Of a DNA stretch of 18,768 nucleotides, positions 1 to 9,047 are shown piece after piece (within the stretch, counting starts at the first letter, position 1; each line of letters begins with the position of its first letter). The translations under genes and the position numbers were made by a program. The DNA is from Echinostoma caproni (Eukaryota; Platyhelminthes; Trematoda; Plagiorchiida; Echinostomatidae), in NCBI GenBank assembly GCA_900618425.1, contig UZAN01044847.1, positions 5,267 to 24,034 of the forward strand, in the 5' to 3' direction. Below the pieces are notes generated by a model. The model was given only the letters and a program-made list of their open reading frames with translations. It had not been told where the DNA came from and searched no databases.

Positions 1-930
1 CCAATCAGATTGTGTCCTTTACATATCAATTGATCGTTCTATGTTCATTTATTCGGGTTCAGCGTTGCCAGCGTGTGCGTTCCCTACTTCGAGGGGTCGG
101 GATCAGACGAGCTGATGAAGCTCCGCTATAGCACCCCCCCCCTTTAAACTCGACAGCCGGTCGTAGGATCGTAATATCACGTATATTTGGAACGGCTTTG
201 TTGCCGTGCGCGTGCGATCCGTTTGTCGTCGTGTTTGCAGGATTTCTTCGGCCTTACTGAGGGTGCTGACTTTTGTGGCTTTCTGCTGGGAATTGGCATG
301 GCGAATGAGTCCAATAATATGTCGAGCGACAAATTTGGTTCGGGATTCGGTTCATCATTGCAACACAACCACCTTTGCCGTTCTCTGCTGTTTTAAGTCA
401 ACATTGTTATTACTTCTCTGTGAAGTTATTCAAAGTATTCTGTAAAAGCCTATTGGGCGAGATAAGCTCCAGCTTTGTTACATAGCCCAAAATAAAATTT
501 TATATTGAATTTCAATTTCGCCAAAAAAAACCGCGAGCTTATGCTCACCAACTGTGTACACAGTGATCTTCTGTCAAGCAAACAAAATCAGCGATGCAGT
601 GGAGAAGAGGAAGACAACAAAACAAGTCACTGGGTCAATGAAGTCATGGGCAACAAATCCACGCAGATACGAGGGACTGTTATTATTTCAGTGATTTTGA
701 TGTGAGTCGGATAGCTAGGTAGACGTAGAAGGTCGAGGAACAGGCTAAGTTGTTATCAGTATATTATATGTCATAACCAACCAGAGGTATTATGTAACCC
801 ATGATTATGAAATGTGATGAATACCCTTACTTACGTTATGCTTGATGTACGGAATCCGAACACCTGTGAATTGTATAGCACAGTTGCTCTTTTACACTTT
901 CGTCAAATGTGCATTCCCCGTACCGGTTAG
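1..930. other. No gene recognised; AT-rich intergenic or intronic DNA
   Basis: Only short open frames occur (60-80 codons), overlapping each other on both strands and without recognisable motifs. A C8 run lies near 134-142. An isolated CTGATGA at 112-118 resembles a hammerhead core segment but has no following GAAA box or pairing arms. Confidence 0.5.
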
Positions 931-946
931 TCCTTTCAGGCTCAAT
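931..946. repeat. Left copy of 16-bp direct repeat, probable target-site duplication
   Basis: The plus-strand 16-mer TCCTTTCAGGCTCAAT is identical to 1367-1382. The two copies bracket the CR1-like reverse transcriptase fragment exactly, as a target-site duplication made by target-primed reverse transcription would. A looser match (CCGTACC) a few bases outside the left copy and inside the right copy hints that the similarity may extend to about 30 bp. Confidence 0.65.
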
Positions 947-1366
947 GACCGATGCGTCCTTTGTCCGTAAACGGAAACAATGTTCCAGCTCCAGGCCCGT
1001 ATCAACTTTCTAGGATCTTCCTCAGGCAAATCAGACCTCCCATGAGGCACCGATACGCAACTGGAAACAAATCAGTAGCCTGTAGACCACCTTGGTAGCT
1101 GGTTCCGCGTAGTGCATCCACGAGTCTTGTGGAGGCAATTTGTACACGATCAAACTTAGCCAGTTCATCGACCGTGTAGGGGTATGTCACCGCACCACCA
1201 TATTCAAATCTTCGTCTGACATGGGAAGCGGACGGCAGTCTGAAGGCGTCCATTGTTAGCCGGTTCAAAGACCGCCAAATAGAATCTAGAATGTTCCACG
1301 CCCTGGCACATACCCGATTGGTGTTTTCTGAGGTATTTATTGATGACGTAACCGTACCTCTCAGCC
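947..1366 (-). mobile_element. CR1/Jockey-like LINE fragment: C-terminal end of reverse transcriptase
   Basis: The minus strand reads openly through about 115 codons that resemble the region after the RT catalytic core in CR1-like elements of flukes. Visible segments are NTNRVCARAWNILDSI, then HVRRRFEYGGAVTYPY (the family's position for a 'RPHLEYG...YP' motif), then FDRVQIASTRLVDALRGTSY (the 'VQRRATRLVxGLRxLSYEERL' motif), then LFPVAYRCLMGGLICLRKIL (the 'LxYRRLRGDLIxxYKIL' motif). After a TGA near 1002 the same frame continues as GPGAGTLFPFTDKGRIGH, comparable to the terminal 'F...RGH' segment. The catalytic part of the RT is absent, so this is a dead 5'-truncated copy. The flanking 16-bp direct repeat suggests it inserted as this short piece. 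Family assignment is from motif memory. Confidence 0.8.
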
Positions 1367-1382
1367 TCCTTTCAGGCTCAAT
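1367..1382. repeat. Right copy of 16-bp direct repeat, probable target-site duplication
   Basis: Identical to 931-946 and offset by 436 bp. On the minus strand (ATTGAGCCTGAAAGGA) it immediately precedes the point where reverse transcriptase similarity starts, so it fits the 5' junction of a truncated LINE insertion. Confidence 0.65.
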
Positions 1383-4300
1383 CACGGGTGTTTTATAAAA
1401 TAAACCAAATAATCAGTTTGACTTTGTGATAAATTATCGGTTCATTCGTTTGAAGGACTGCAAACGGAAATGGCGTCTCCGTCTGCTACTAACCCAAACA
1501 AAACGTACTCCCTCCTGCTTGAGTGTGCTTTGCAACTACATTCCTGCAGCTGCTCCACCGTGAAAGTGATTGCACTACTTGTGATTGGAGCATACCAATC
1601 GACCAGTTCTACCACACGTGATTCGGGTTTCAGGTGTCAAATCAATTGTTGTTCCGTTGAACAAGATTTTGTTGTGTGTTTGAGCACGCACCCTCCCGTG
1701 AAATTGTTTGTCTTTATTGATCCAAACAATGAGGACATCACGAATTCGGTCTGAGTACTGCATCGCATTCCATTTGGAACATATTAACTAACTGTTGGTC
1801 TTTTGGTATTCTACAGTTTATTCCCATCAACTCACTCCTCCTAGTCTGTGCCGTTTACTATCAGTCTCAAAGACTCTCATTCTGTAACCAGCGATTTCCA
1901 CTTGTGCGAGTCTCTCGACGTATTTCCGCTTCTAGAACAAAGACAGTTGATTTCTCGACAGCTGTGAGTATCACATTTGACAGGATTCCCAAATGTGCTG
2001 GTTTTTCCTGTGTTTCCAGAACGTTGTACTGAGAACCATCGGTCACTTTATAGAATACGTTTTTAAATTAAAACATTACCAATTCTCATGATCTTTTGGA
2101 ATAAAAAATAAATTCGTGCCTTCAGAAATTTTGGATTTTTCAAGGCGAATGCTGCGCAGGTTGGGCCGAGGTTTTGTGGCACAGGATATGATCGAAGAAA
2201 ATTGAGTGGAATGTAGACCAGATTCACTGCGGCTGATTTGTCCCGAGACCTCAGTCGTGTTTCGAGACACCACCGGATTCCTTTTAGCACAACATGCACT
2301 TCGATAGGCAGTTCTACGTCAAGTGCATGTTTGTTTATGTGCGAATGATTGAATTGCAGTCTGGTTGGAATGTGGAAAAACATTCAAAATGAACAACCCC
2401 GTGAATCGATGCCGTGTTTGAACTCAAAAATACGGAAAGGTATCTACGGAGGAGTAGAAAAGGCTCATGGTTCTCCAAGCAGCTCTTAAGGTAAACGTTG
2501 GAAAAGCACTGTATTCCAATAACAGCAAGCGCTTTTAGTGGCCTACAACGATCGAAAGCGTCGAATTTGATGTTTTATTCTCAATGATCACTACATTATC
2601 TTTTCGTTTTATCCTCCACGACAGAGTATTGCAATCCAGCATACAACCGAAGCTACGACAGGCAACTGAGTGACAATTAGTTTCAAGTTTGTTACCTTCA
2701 TACATTCGGAATGTCAATATTCCCCCCAATATTGGACATGGCTTTTAACTGTGATGCGGCAAATATTACAAACCACCTGATTTCTATGTGATAGGAATGT
2801 GTGCGCGGAACTATTTCTCTCCCTCTCAAATGAGTGACTGTCTCACCCATTGACAGTTTCGTATCACTGCTCGACTTGACTGATCTTGTTTAACTCGGTT
2901 CAGGCTCTCTATGGGGTACAGTGGCGAGCCGGACCAAATGGAAGCATCGTAATTTTGAGGTGCATTTTAACTATCAAGATCTGTTCCTTACTATTTCCAT
3001 GCACATACGCCCGACAGATAACTAAACCAATGCAGCCATCCGACTAATACAGGTTTGTTTATGTTTTACCGTGATACTCAGTGTTTTTCCCTAATTAGTT
3101 GTTGTCAAATTTTGTTGGTTTTAAGGTGTGTTTCTCCGTCTTTGGTATTGTGCATACGAAAATATTTTGGAAACGATAGAAATTTGTACTTGAATGTGTA
3201 ACTCCAAAGGGGTTTTCCCTCAATGCTGAAGAATTTGGGTTAGGACTAGTTATCGGTGGTTTTCGACTAGAGGATGATTGGTCGACTTTGAAGAATCGCG
3301 TGAAATTTTCAAGCTTGATGAGTAAAACTGCAGTGCTCGGTACGATCTAAGAAATGACAGCTTTAAAATGAACCTTGGATAAACATTTCTCTCAATATGT
3401 TACACCTCAACACTCGGTTTCAAGCAGAGATTGTGTGCAAGATGAGACAGTGATGTAAATGGTATTGCATGTGCGGTTCAGTGGATTGGCATGTGATTTG
3501 TGGGAATTGCGGTAGCGCTTCCCGGCACTAAATGCCACAGATTGATCAACAATATACAGTCCGCGTGTATCGGTGGCTATTCTCATAATTATGCAGCTAT
3601 CTCAAATGACCGGTCGGGTCAAGTCGAGAAAGCGCACTAGTTCGTTTCAGTGAGCAACTATATTCCATGGCTAAATACTCATTGTTCTTTGATGGAGAGA
3701 TGAAGTAGATTCTGAACAGATATTGGCAAAGATAATCAATTTGTCATTCGGAACAACGGTTCATCGTTAGAAATTAAATCAAATCTTATCAGTTCCGTTT
3801 TATTCTCAATGGCGAACTGAGCGAACCGAACAAACGGTTACGTGAATCAAATATTTTAATTCATTCACACCAATCCTAGCCTATGGTAGGAACGAGCTTA
3901 GCATGATCTCTTGCAGTGACCCACCAAAGGTTTTATCGTCAACATCTGCGCCCAATAAAACTGCACGCAGTAAGTAATCCTACGAAATATATGCAATGTA
4001 CGCACGACTTCTGTCAGGTTTCCAAGCATCGATTCATTCGTGCTCCAAAACAGTTGACGATATTTTTGAGATTGTCAGTCTGCAAATAGTAACAGTTCAT
4101 TGCCAGTCGGCAATAAGGCTCAAGTTTATTTCATTATCACCGAAGTAGTAAAAATTTGTTTTGTTGATTTTCGTTGGTAACAGTGGTCTAACCGAGTGTG
4201 TTGTGAAATATTTATCAATGGAGACAAATGCTCTTTGCAAGTAAGGTACGTCCGACAAGTTTTCTGATAGTTTTCGGTGGTTGGCTCCACGTTCCTATCA

Positions 4301-4960
4301 AGATACAACTTGGATTATGCCCTCTACGGGTTGGAAACTAAAGCGCACTGATACGGCGGTTTTGTCTAAAACAATACCGCATATTTTAGAGTACCTCTCA
4401 CTGGAATAGTTTAAGAGTAAGTTCTCCTTTTGTCTCCGTCACATCCCGAACGCGTGAACTAGCGACTGTGGGACTGTGGTAAAATGTCCTAACTAGCATG
4501 AGTAACTGCCTCTCAGAACTCACTAGCGCAAAAGATAGAACCGACCGAACCCGATAGCATCAATCGGCCTTATTTGGACTGCTGTGCATTCTGCTGATCT
4601 AGGTAGTTACAGTCTGAACCTCTTATTTCCGTTTGACGAAAATAGCGGATATATGCTTAGAATGCTCAACCGCTCATCGCAAAATGGAATCAAATGTCGA
4701 CAAGTTTGTAGAGGCCTGAGAAAGCCACGTTATGCGTTGTTGTATGGTGTGTGTGTGTGACTGTCCACTCTCCCTTTGCACCTCGCAAAATGCCCCCATT
4801 TGCGAATTACTGGCAGTTGGCTAAAATCCCTGAGTACAAACCAAATAGCGAAAGACGTATGAAGTACACATAGGTTCTCGACTTGATTGGGTATAAGTCG
4901 AATGCAGTACAAATTGATGAACAGGAAATCGACTCTCCATTGTTTGCCGTTTTCACACAG
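1383..4960. other. 3.6 kb without a recognised gene
   Basis: Short overlapping frames only. The longest are 106 codons on the minus strand at 2063-2383, 94 codons on the plus strand at 1470-1754, and 64 codons on the minus strand at 2535-2729; none shows a family motif I can name. A GT dinucleotide run of about 13 bp lies at 4747-4759. The region could be intron or spacer. Confidence 0.5.
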
Positions 4961-5050
4961 CCTCCCTTCCTTGCGGTTCAATCTGTAACTGAAGACTCTG
5001 CTTGTGGAATCGAAATGGAATTTACCTGCTTTGTGCTGGGCAACCTAGAA
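4961..5050 (+). other. Candidate exon with Ig-like strand pattern (weak)
   Basis: A pyrimidine-rich tract ending in CACACAG at 4960 makes a good splice acceptor. The frame open across it begins PPFLAVQSVTEDS and continues to EMEFTCFVLGN, which resembles the A-to-B strands of an I-set immunoglobulin domain (P-F start, then a hydrophobic-F-x-C-x-V-x-G strand B). A possible donor GT lies at 5051; the frame otherwise runs to a stop at 5108-5110. The expected tryptophan of strand C is not encoded here, so at best this is half a domain. No partner exon was identified. Confidence 0.2.
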
Positions 5051-5110
5051 GTACCTTGCCCTTCAGCAAATCGTTTAGTCACGTTTAATCATATATCGGA
5101 GTTGATATGA

Positions 5111-6087
5111 AATATTAATGAATGATAATGTAGATGGATAATATGGGTGGACGGTCTTCACAATTGAAAAGTACCCGTTAATTGATCCTTTCTATAAAAC
5201 GTACAACCATCAAACATTCATTCAGGAAACGGATACTTTCAGAGTATAGTCGAGAGCGTCATTGTGTTCAAGGGAGATACCGACTATCAGGTTCAATCAT
5301 TACGCACGTGTTCATTTGTCACCAATTGAACGAGTTTTAAAGGGTAAATCCGGTTGCAATGAGAATCTGGTTTCCTCCTTTCCAATCGATGCACAATGGG
5401 ATCTGTACGGAACAAACTGCTGAAATGTACTTTGGATAACGCGATTTAAAATGCAAGTGCGTGTTTTGACAAGCTATATATCTCAATAAAAAAAACATAA
5501 AGCAAATTGCATTTTAGAACTGCAAAAAGTCTGCCGTGGGCTATTTTGGACAATATGAGAATATGTGAGGTCAACACAAATAATAGGAAATTTATCACAG
5601 AATAACACAAAACAAATTGATTTAAGTTTTCCATCTGATACCTGTTGGTAAACGATCTGTTGTTCATGTGCTGTCTACTGATGATTTCTGATGAGGGTAA
5701 ATCCACCAGTTCCTCCAATTACCAGAACTACTCTAATCAACAATCATTTGTGGCCATAATAGAATCCATCGTAGCAAACTGCGGACGATAGAAAAATTCC
5801 GAAGAAATGGAGTCAATGATAAGAAGTGACAAATGATCAAAAGCATCGATGACGATATTACAGTTCGCGAATCGAATTTATTGATGAACGCTGCAAGAAA
5901 CAATGAGCTATTTCCCATCACTCGTATTCCGCTAAAGCAATCATGATATATTTGAAAAACATTGCATTTTTGGGTAAACGGTTACATTGAAGCTAGTCTC
6001 CGTACGGGACTCACAATTTCATTTTCCAGCCGAGTATTTTCTGCAATTTGAACCACTTCAATTCAAAATGAATTCCACGGTTTCGTC
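5111..6087. other. No gene recognised
   Basis: Minus-strand frames of 60-90 codons at 5446-5921 are rich in Leu, Ile and Phe, as expected when AT-rich non-coding DNA is translated. No splice-bounded coding block or repeat was recognised. Confidence 0.45.
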
Positions 6088-6278
6088 CTACGGTAGATGT
6101 TCAGTTTTCAAGACTGCCTTGTCAGAGCCGCTGACGTTGTATTCATGGTGAATAATCCCCGTTCCAGGTAACTGAAGATTTCTAGACACAACGATGATTA
6201 TTCGTTCCGGTTCTATTCCAAAGGATACCTTATCCTCAGGTTGATACGCGATAACTTGTGATACCAGTGTTCCCAAAA
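6088..6278 (-). other. Candidate exon of an unrecognised gene (downstream of 7433-7244)
   Basis: On the minus strand a strong acceptor (CTTTCATTTCAG, AG at 6280-6279) opens a frame of about 63 codons. It has a hydrophobic start (LGTLVSQVIA), then YQPEDKVSFGIEPERIIIVV, then a Gly-rich stretch, ending at a TAG near 6088. Amino-acid composition is protein-like, with few runs of one residue. An internal AAG|GTATCC could act as a donor, and ACC|GTAGGA near the end is another candidate. The first exon base completes a split codon, compatible with the upstream candidate exon. I do not recognise the family. Confidence 0.25.
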
Positions 6279-7243
6279 CTGAAATGAAAGATGGAACCAA
6301 TCGACGAAGTGAAGCCCACATTTTATGAAATCAAGTGATATGTAGGAAACTTTACCTCTTTAACGCCATTGTTCATTTATCTAAGCTACAAACACATTGC
6401 ATCACGAATTTTCACGGCTGTTATGGCGTTCCGCTGGGGACAATAATGCCAATAGTTTGTCAAGTAATTCATTAAATTGAAGCTTTACCGAGTTATATGA
6501 AAGCTTTGAACCAAAGAGACCAACGTTACGATATTGGCATAAATAAGATGAGATTGGTACACCAAACGTGGGAAAATGTGAAATAACTAGTGGATGCATT
6601 GGAAAGCTCATAACGAGCACTCTCCTTATCGGTCAGAGTATGGACAATAAATCTAACAATCTCTGTCCGCGGGTATCCGAGATGGGAGGAGTTTGTATTT
6701 GGAATGAGTGGAGGGGTGGAATTAGCATGCACTAGTAGGGGTCGACAGATTTAAGTGCAAATGTCACTCGGTTCCGGCATCCACGAATGATTGTAGTATT
6801 CGTAGTAATACGCACGGAATTCCGATCTCCAACCACGCAATATGAATCGCAGGAGCCGAATCAATAATCAGCTATCACGGACTAGATTTCAGTAGCACTG
6901 GACCACAATGGCATGAATTCGCAATGTCCTAGGAGGACGAGACGGGAGGAAAAGGCTACAGGAATGGTAGTAAGCAGCAGTTCGTTTATTGAAAGAAATG
7001 CAGGTAATGAAATATGTTCAAAGGGAGATAATTGGGCTTCCACCAACGAGATTGTGGTATTGCTTGCATAATCTTGCTTCTGTCTGCAAGGTCTTGGATT
7101 GGCTGGCACCATCCACCAACGACGCTTATTCAGAAGCCATGCACGTGTCATTGACGTCAGCATTCAAACTTGATTGATCGCAACTGTCCTGAAACTGTAA
7201 CGCGCCGCTCCAGGGCAAGCAACATCGTGTAGGCCTGGATCAC
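6279..7243. other. No gene recognised; possible intron between two minus-strand candidate exons
   Basis: Overlapping minus-strand frames at 6402-6732 and 6882-7163 have no nameable motif. If the two flanking candidate exons belong to one transcript, this would be its intron, with donor GT at 7243-7242 and acceptor AG at 6280-6279. Confidence 0.3.
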
Positions 7244-7433
7244 CAAAATCTGCCAAGACATTGAATACTTTCTCATTGGGAACCACTATCTCAACTATTG
7301 ATTGAGAAATGTAACTCGTAGCACATTTCTGTTTTTCATCAAAACGGATTGTTCGAATGTATTTTATGAAGAATGGTACCAGTCTCTCACTTATTTTCAC
7401 TAATCTTGCAGAGACCGAACGTGCTGTCGATTC
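7244..7433 (-). other. Candidate exon of an unrecognised gene
   Basis: The minus strand shows a pyrimidine-rich tract ending TTATTCAG (AG at 7435-7434) followed by an open frame starting ESTARSVSARLVKISERL. It continues with FIKYIRTIRFDEKQKC and SIVEIVVPNEKVFNVLADF. A TTTTG|GTGATC donor at 7243-7242 would give a 190-bp exon that leaves one base, exactly what the next candidate exon at 6278 needs to complete a Val codon. The frame stays open to a TGA at 7164-7166 if that donor is not used. No domain was recognised, and coding status rests only on splice context and composition. Confidence 0.25.
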
Positions 7434-7635
7434 CTGAATAATTCGATCACGGAAAATAATAGAAACTGATTAAATCTTAAATTTTCTGGTCATCGATTTC
7501 CCGCGTATGACATAAACGCGGGATGCAGTGTAAGAAAAACAGAGGACACTCTGAAACATTACCAACTTTAGACTTCACTGTCTACTCTAGTCCATGTCAA
7601 AAACAATTCATTGAACAACTACAACAAATCTGTTC
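7434..7635. other. Short spacer before the second reverse transcriptase remnant
   Basis: No open frame of note. It separates the minus-strand candidate exon from the plus-strand CR1-like remnant, whose true 5' limit could lie within this stretch. Confidence 0.35.
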
Positions 7636-8320
7636 GATTATTCATCTGCATTTGATTCTATGTCACCGAAAGAATTCAGTGCATCAAGTTGAGTAGGAAT
7701 AAGTCAAGTCCTCTAGTCACTGAATCTGGTGTGCTCCAATNGCCCTATCTTCGTTTCTTTTGTCTGTTTTCAATAATGATCTTTCAGTTCCACACCCTGT
7801 TCTTATCCAAAAGTATGCTGACGATGGCGTTTTATATCTGATCGTTCCTTCTTCTTCGAAATGTGTCCCCTTTACTGAAAATCTGTCCCGAATCTAACAG
7901 TTTTCAAACCAGTTTGGCCTTAACCTTGAAACATCTAAGTGCTTGTTCAGCATTTTCAATTTTTCCGTCTTCACATTCCAGTCAAATACCTCCGTGGTAC
8001 TATCGTTAATAATGTTTGGTGGTCAACAAATTCGTATGAAAACCTGTGTGACTTCTTCCAATAAGATCATAAACAACTCCTATCAACCTTTGCATTGTGA
8101 CTTGATTCTTGTCGCTCCCACTCGTTCCTCTCTCGAATAAACATTTATATCAACTTTTCTGACGCGAATCTTGATCAACAAGGAACGAGTTGGAAATGAA
8201 TTATATCAATCTTTACTTGAAAGAATCAAACTTTCGAGACATTTTTCACAGCACTCTATTGGATCTGTCTCTACTTCTACATGTTCTGCGTTATGGTTAC
8301 CAGTGTACAATTTTTAACTG
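7636..8320 (+). pseudogene. CR1-like reverse transcriptase remnant
   Basis: Three plus-strand frames must be combined to follow the protein. Motif A is DYSSAFDSM (about 7637-7665). Motif B begins SGVLQ (about 7725-7739) and continues in another frame as ALSSFLLSVFNNDLSVPHP. Motif C is KYADD (about 7810-7825). Next come FGLNLETSKC and, in a further frame, VKYLRGTIVNNVWW, matching the 'VKYLGVTIDNNLSW' segment typical of CR1 elements. Only about 25 codons separate motifs A and B where about 55 are usual, so an internal deletion is likely. Multiple stops (for example at the end of the frame containing KYADD) confirm it is dead. Such an enzyme would have copied LINE RNA into DNA at a nicked target. 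Confidence 0.8.
7741..7741. other. Single ambiguous base (N)
   Basis: The only N in the window. It sits inside reverse transcriptase motif B of the CR1-like remnant, at the point where the frame changes between SGVLQ and ALSSF. It may hide an indel or a polymorphic site between near-identical repeat copies. Confidence 0.95.
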
Positions 8321-8399
8321 AAACATAAGCATATCTCAACCGTAAATGGCTTCTAGGAGGACTTGATTACCAAGCACCCTTAACAAGACTGACGTTGAA

Positions 8400-8490
8400 G
8401 GAACAAATACAGTTGTGCTGTTCGCCTTACCTACCCGCGAGGTGAACCGTATGCGGTATAAGTTTTGGCCAAATGCGCATCGAGATTTAA
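8400..8490. repeat. Short dispersed repeat, copy A
   Basis: About 90 bp resembling 13933-14035 in the same orientation. By eye about 70-75 % of bases match over the first 36 positions (ATACAGTTGTGC and GTTCG blocks). Translated on the minus strand both copies share a pattern of F-G, Y-x-R-I-x-F-T, V-G and N-x-T-T-V, suggesting decayed coding sequence, although the plus frame also conserves T-V-V-x-F-x-L-P-T. The parent element is unidentified. Each copy lies a few hundred bases downstream of a different reverse transcriptase remnant. Confidence 0.5.
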
Positions 8491-9028
8491 GTGTCATTTT
8501 CCAGTATGCAAGACGACAGCGTTTGCGTACTTGGTAGTGCAAGCCGAATACCGGCGGTTCAATTGAAGTGGTAGAGTTAGTGGGTAATTTAAGTATAATG
8601 ATAGCTATATGCCACTCCTCTCACCCCTGAACTCCACTCCACAAGAGCGACCTCGTCACAAAGCACTGAAGGACTGTGAGAACTCTGAAGTTCACACTAA
8701 ACATTTTCGGTGCTACGTCAACTGACTAAGTACAGCAAAATTTATAACAGATTGAAACAGGTGGAGAGTGAAGACAAATATCTGCGAAGGAAATCGGAGT
8801 TTAAGGAGAGGTGATGAACTTGTGACAATTGATGTTGGTGAGTGTGTCTACCTGTGTGTGTGCGTGAGAATTGAGTTTGTTTGTGAATGGGTGGGTAGGT
8901 GATCATAAACAGCGAGCAATATGCGTTGGATATTTGCTTGTTTATTTTTGATCTCTTTCTTGGCCGATTGTTGAAACTCGATGGCTTTAAGGTAAGCCAA
9001 AATCTGCTCCGTCCCCACGGCTGTCATA
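8491..9028. other. Spacer with GT-rich tract; possibly 3' UTR of the RTE-like LINE
   Basis: No open frame of note. A GT-rich tract (GTGTGTCTACC, then TGTGTGTGTGCGTGAG) lies at 8832-8868. On the minus strand this is a CA-rich run downstream of the LINE stop codon, so the element's true 3' end could lie here rather than at 9029. Confidence 0.4.
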
Positions 9029-9047
9029 AATACTTTTACTTACTTTA

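Noticed and set aside
112..118. CTGATGA as a second hammerhead
   Set aside because: No GAAA box at stem II distance and no arms that pair; other CTGATGA occurrences near 5674 and 11321 fail in the same way.
1470..1754. 94-codon plus-strand frame starting with ATG
   Set aside because: Low-complexity Ser/Thr/Cys composition, a competing frame on the other strand, and no motif or splice context.
2535..2729. Minus-strand frame with Cys spacing and a Trp suggestive of an Ig domain
   Set aside because: No usable acceptor before the coding stretch and no strand F continuation before the stop; the resemblance is too weak to list as a feature.
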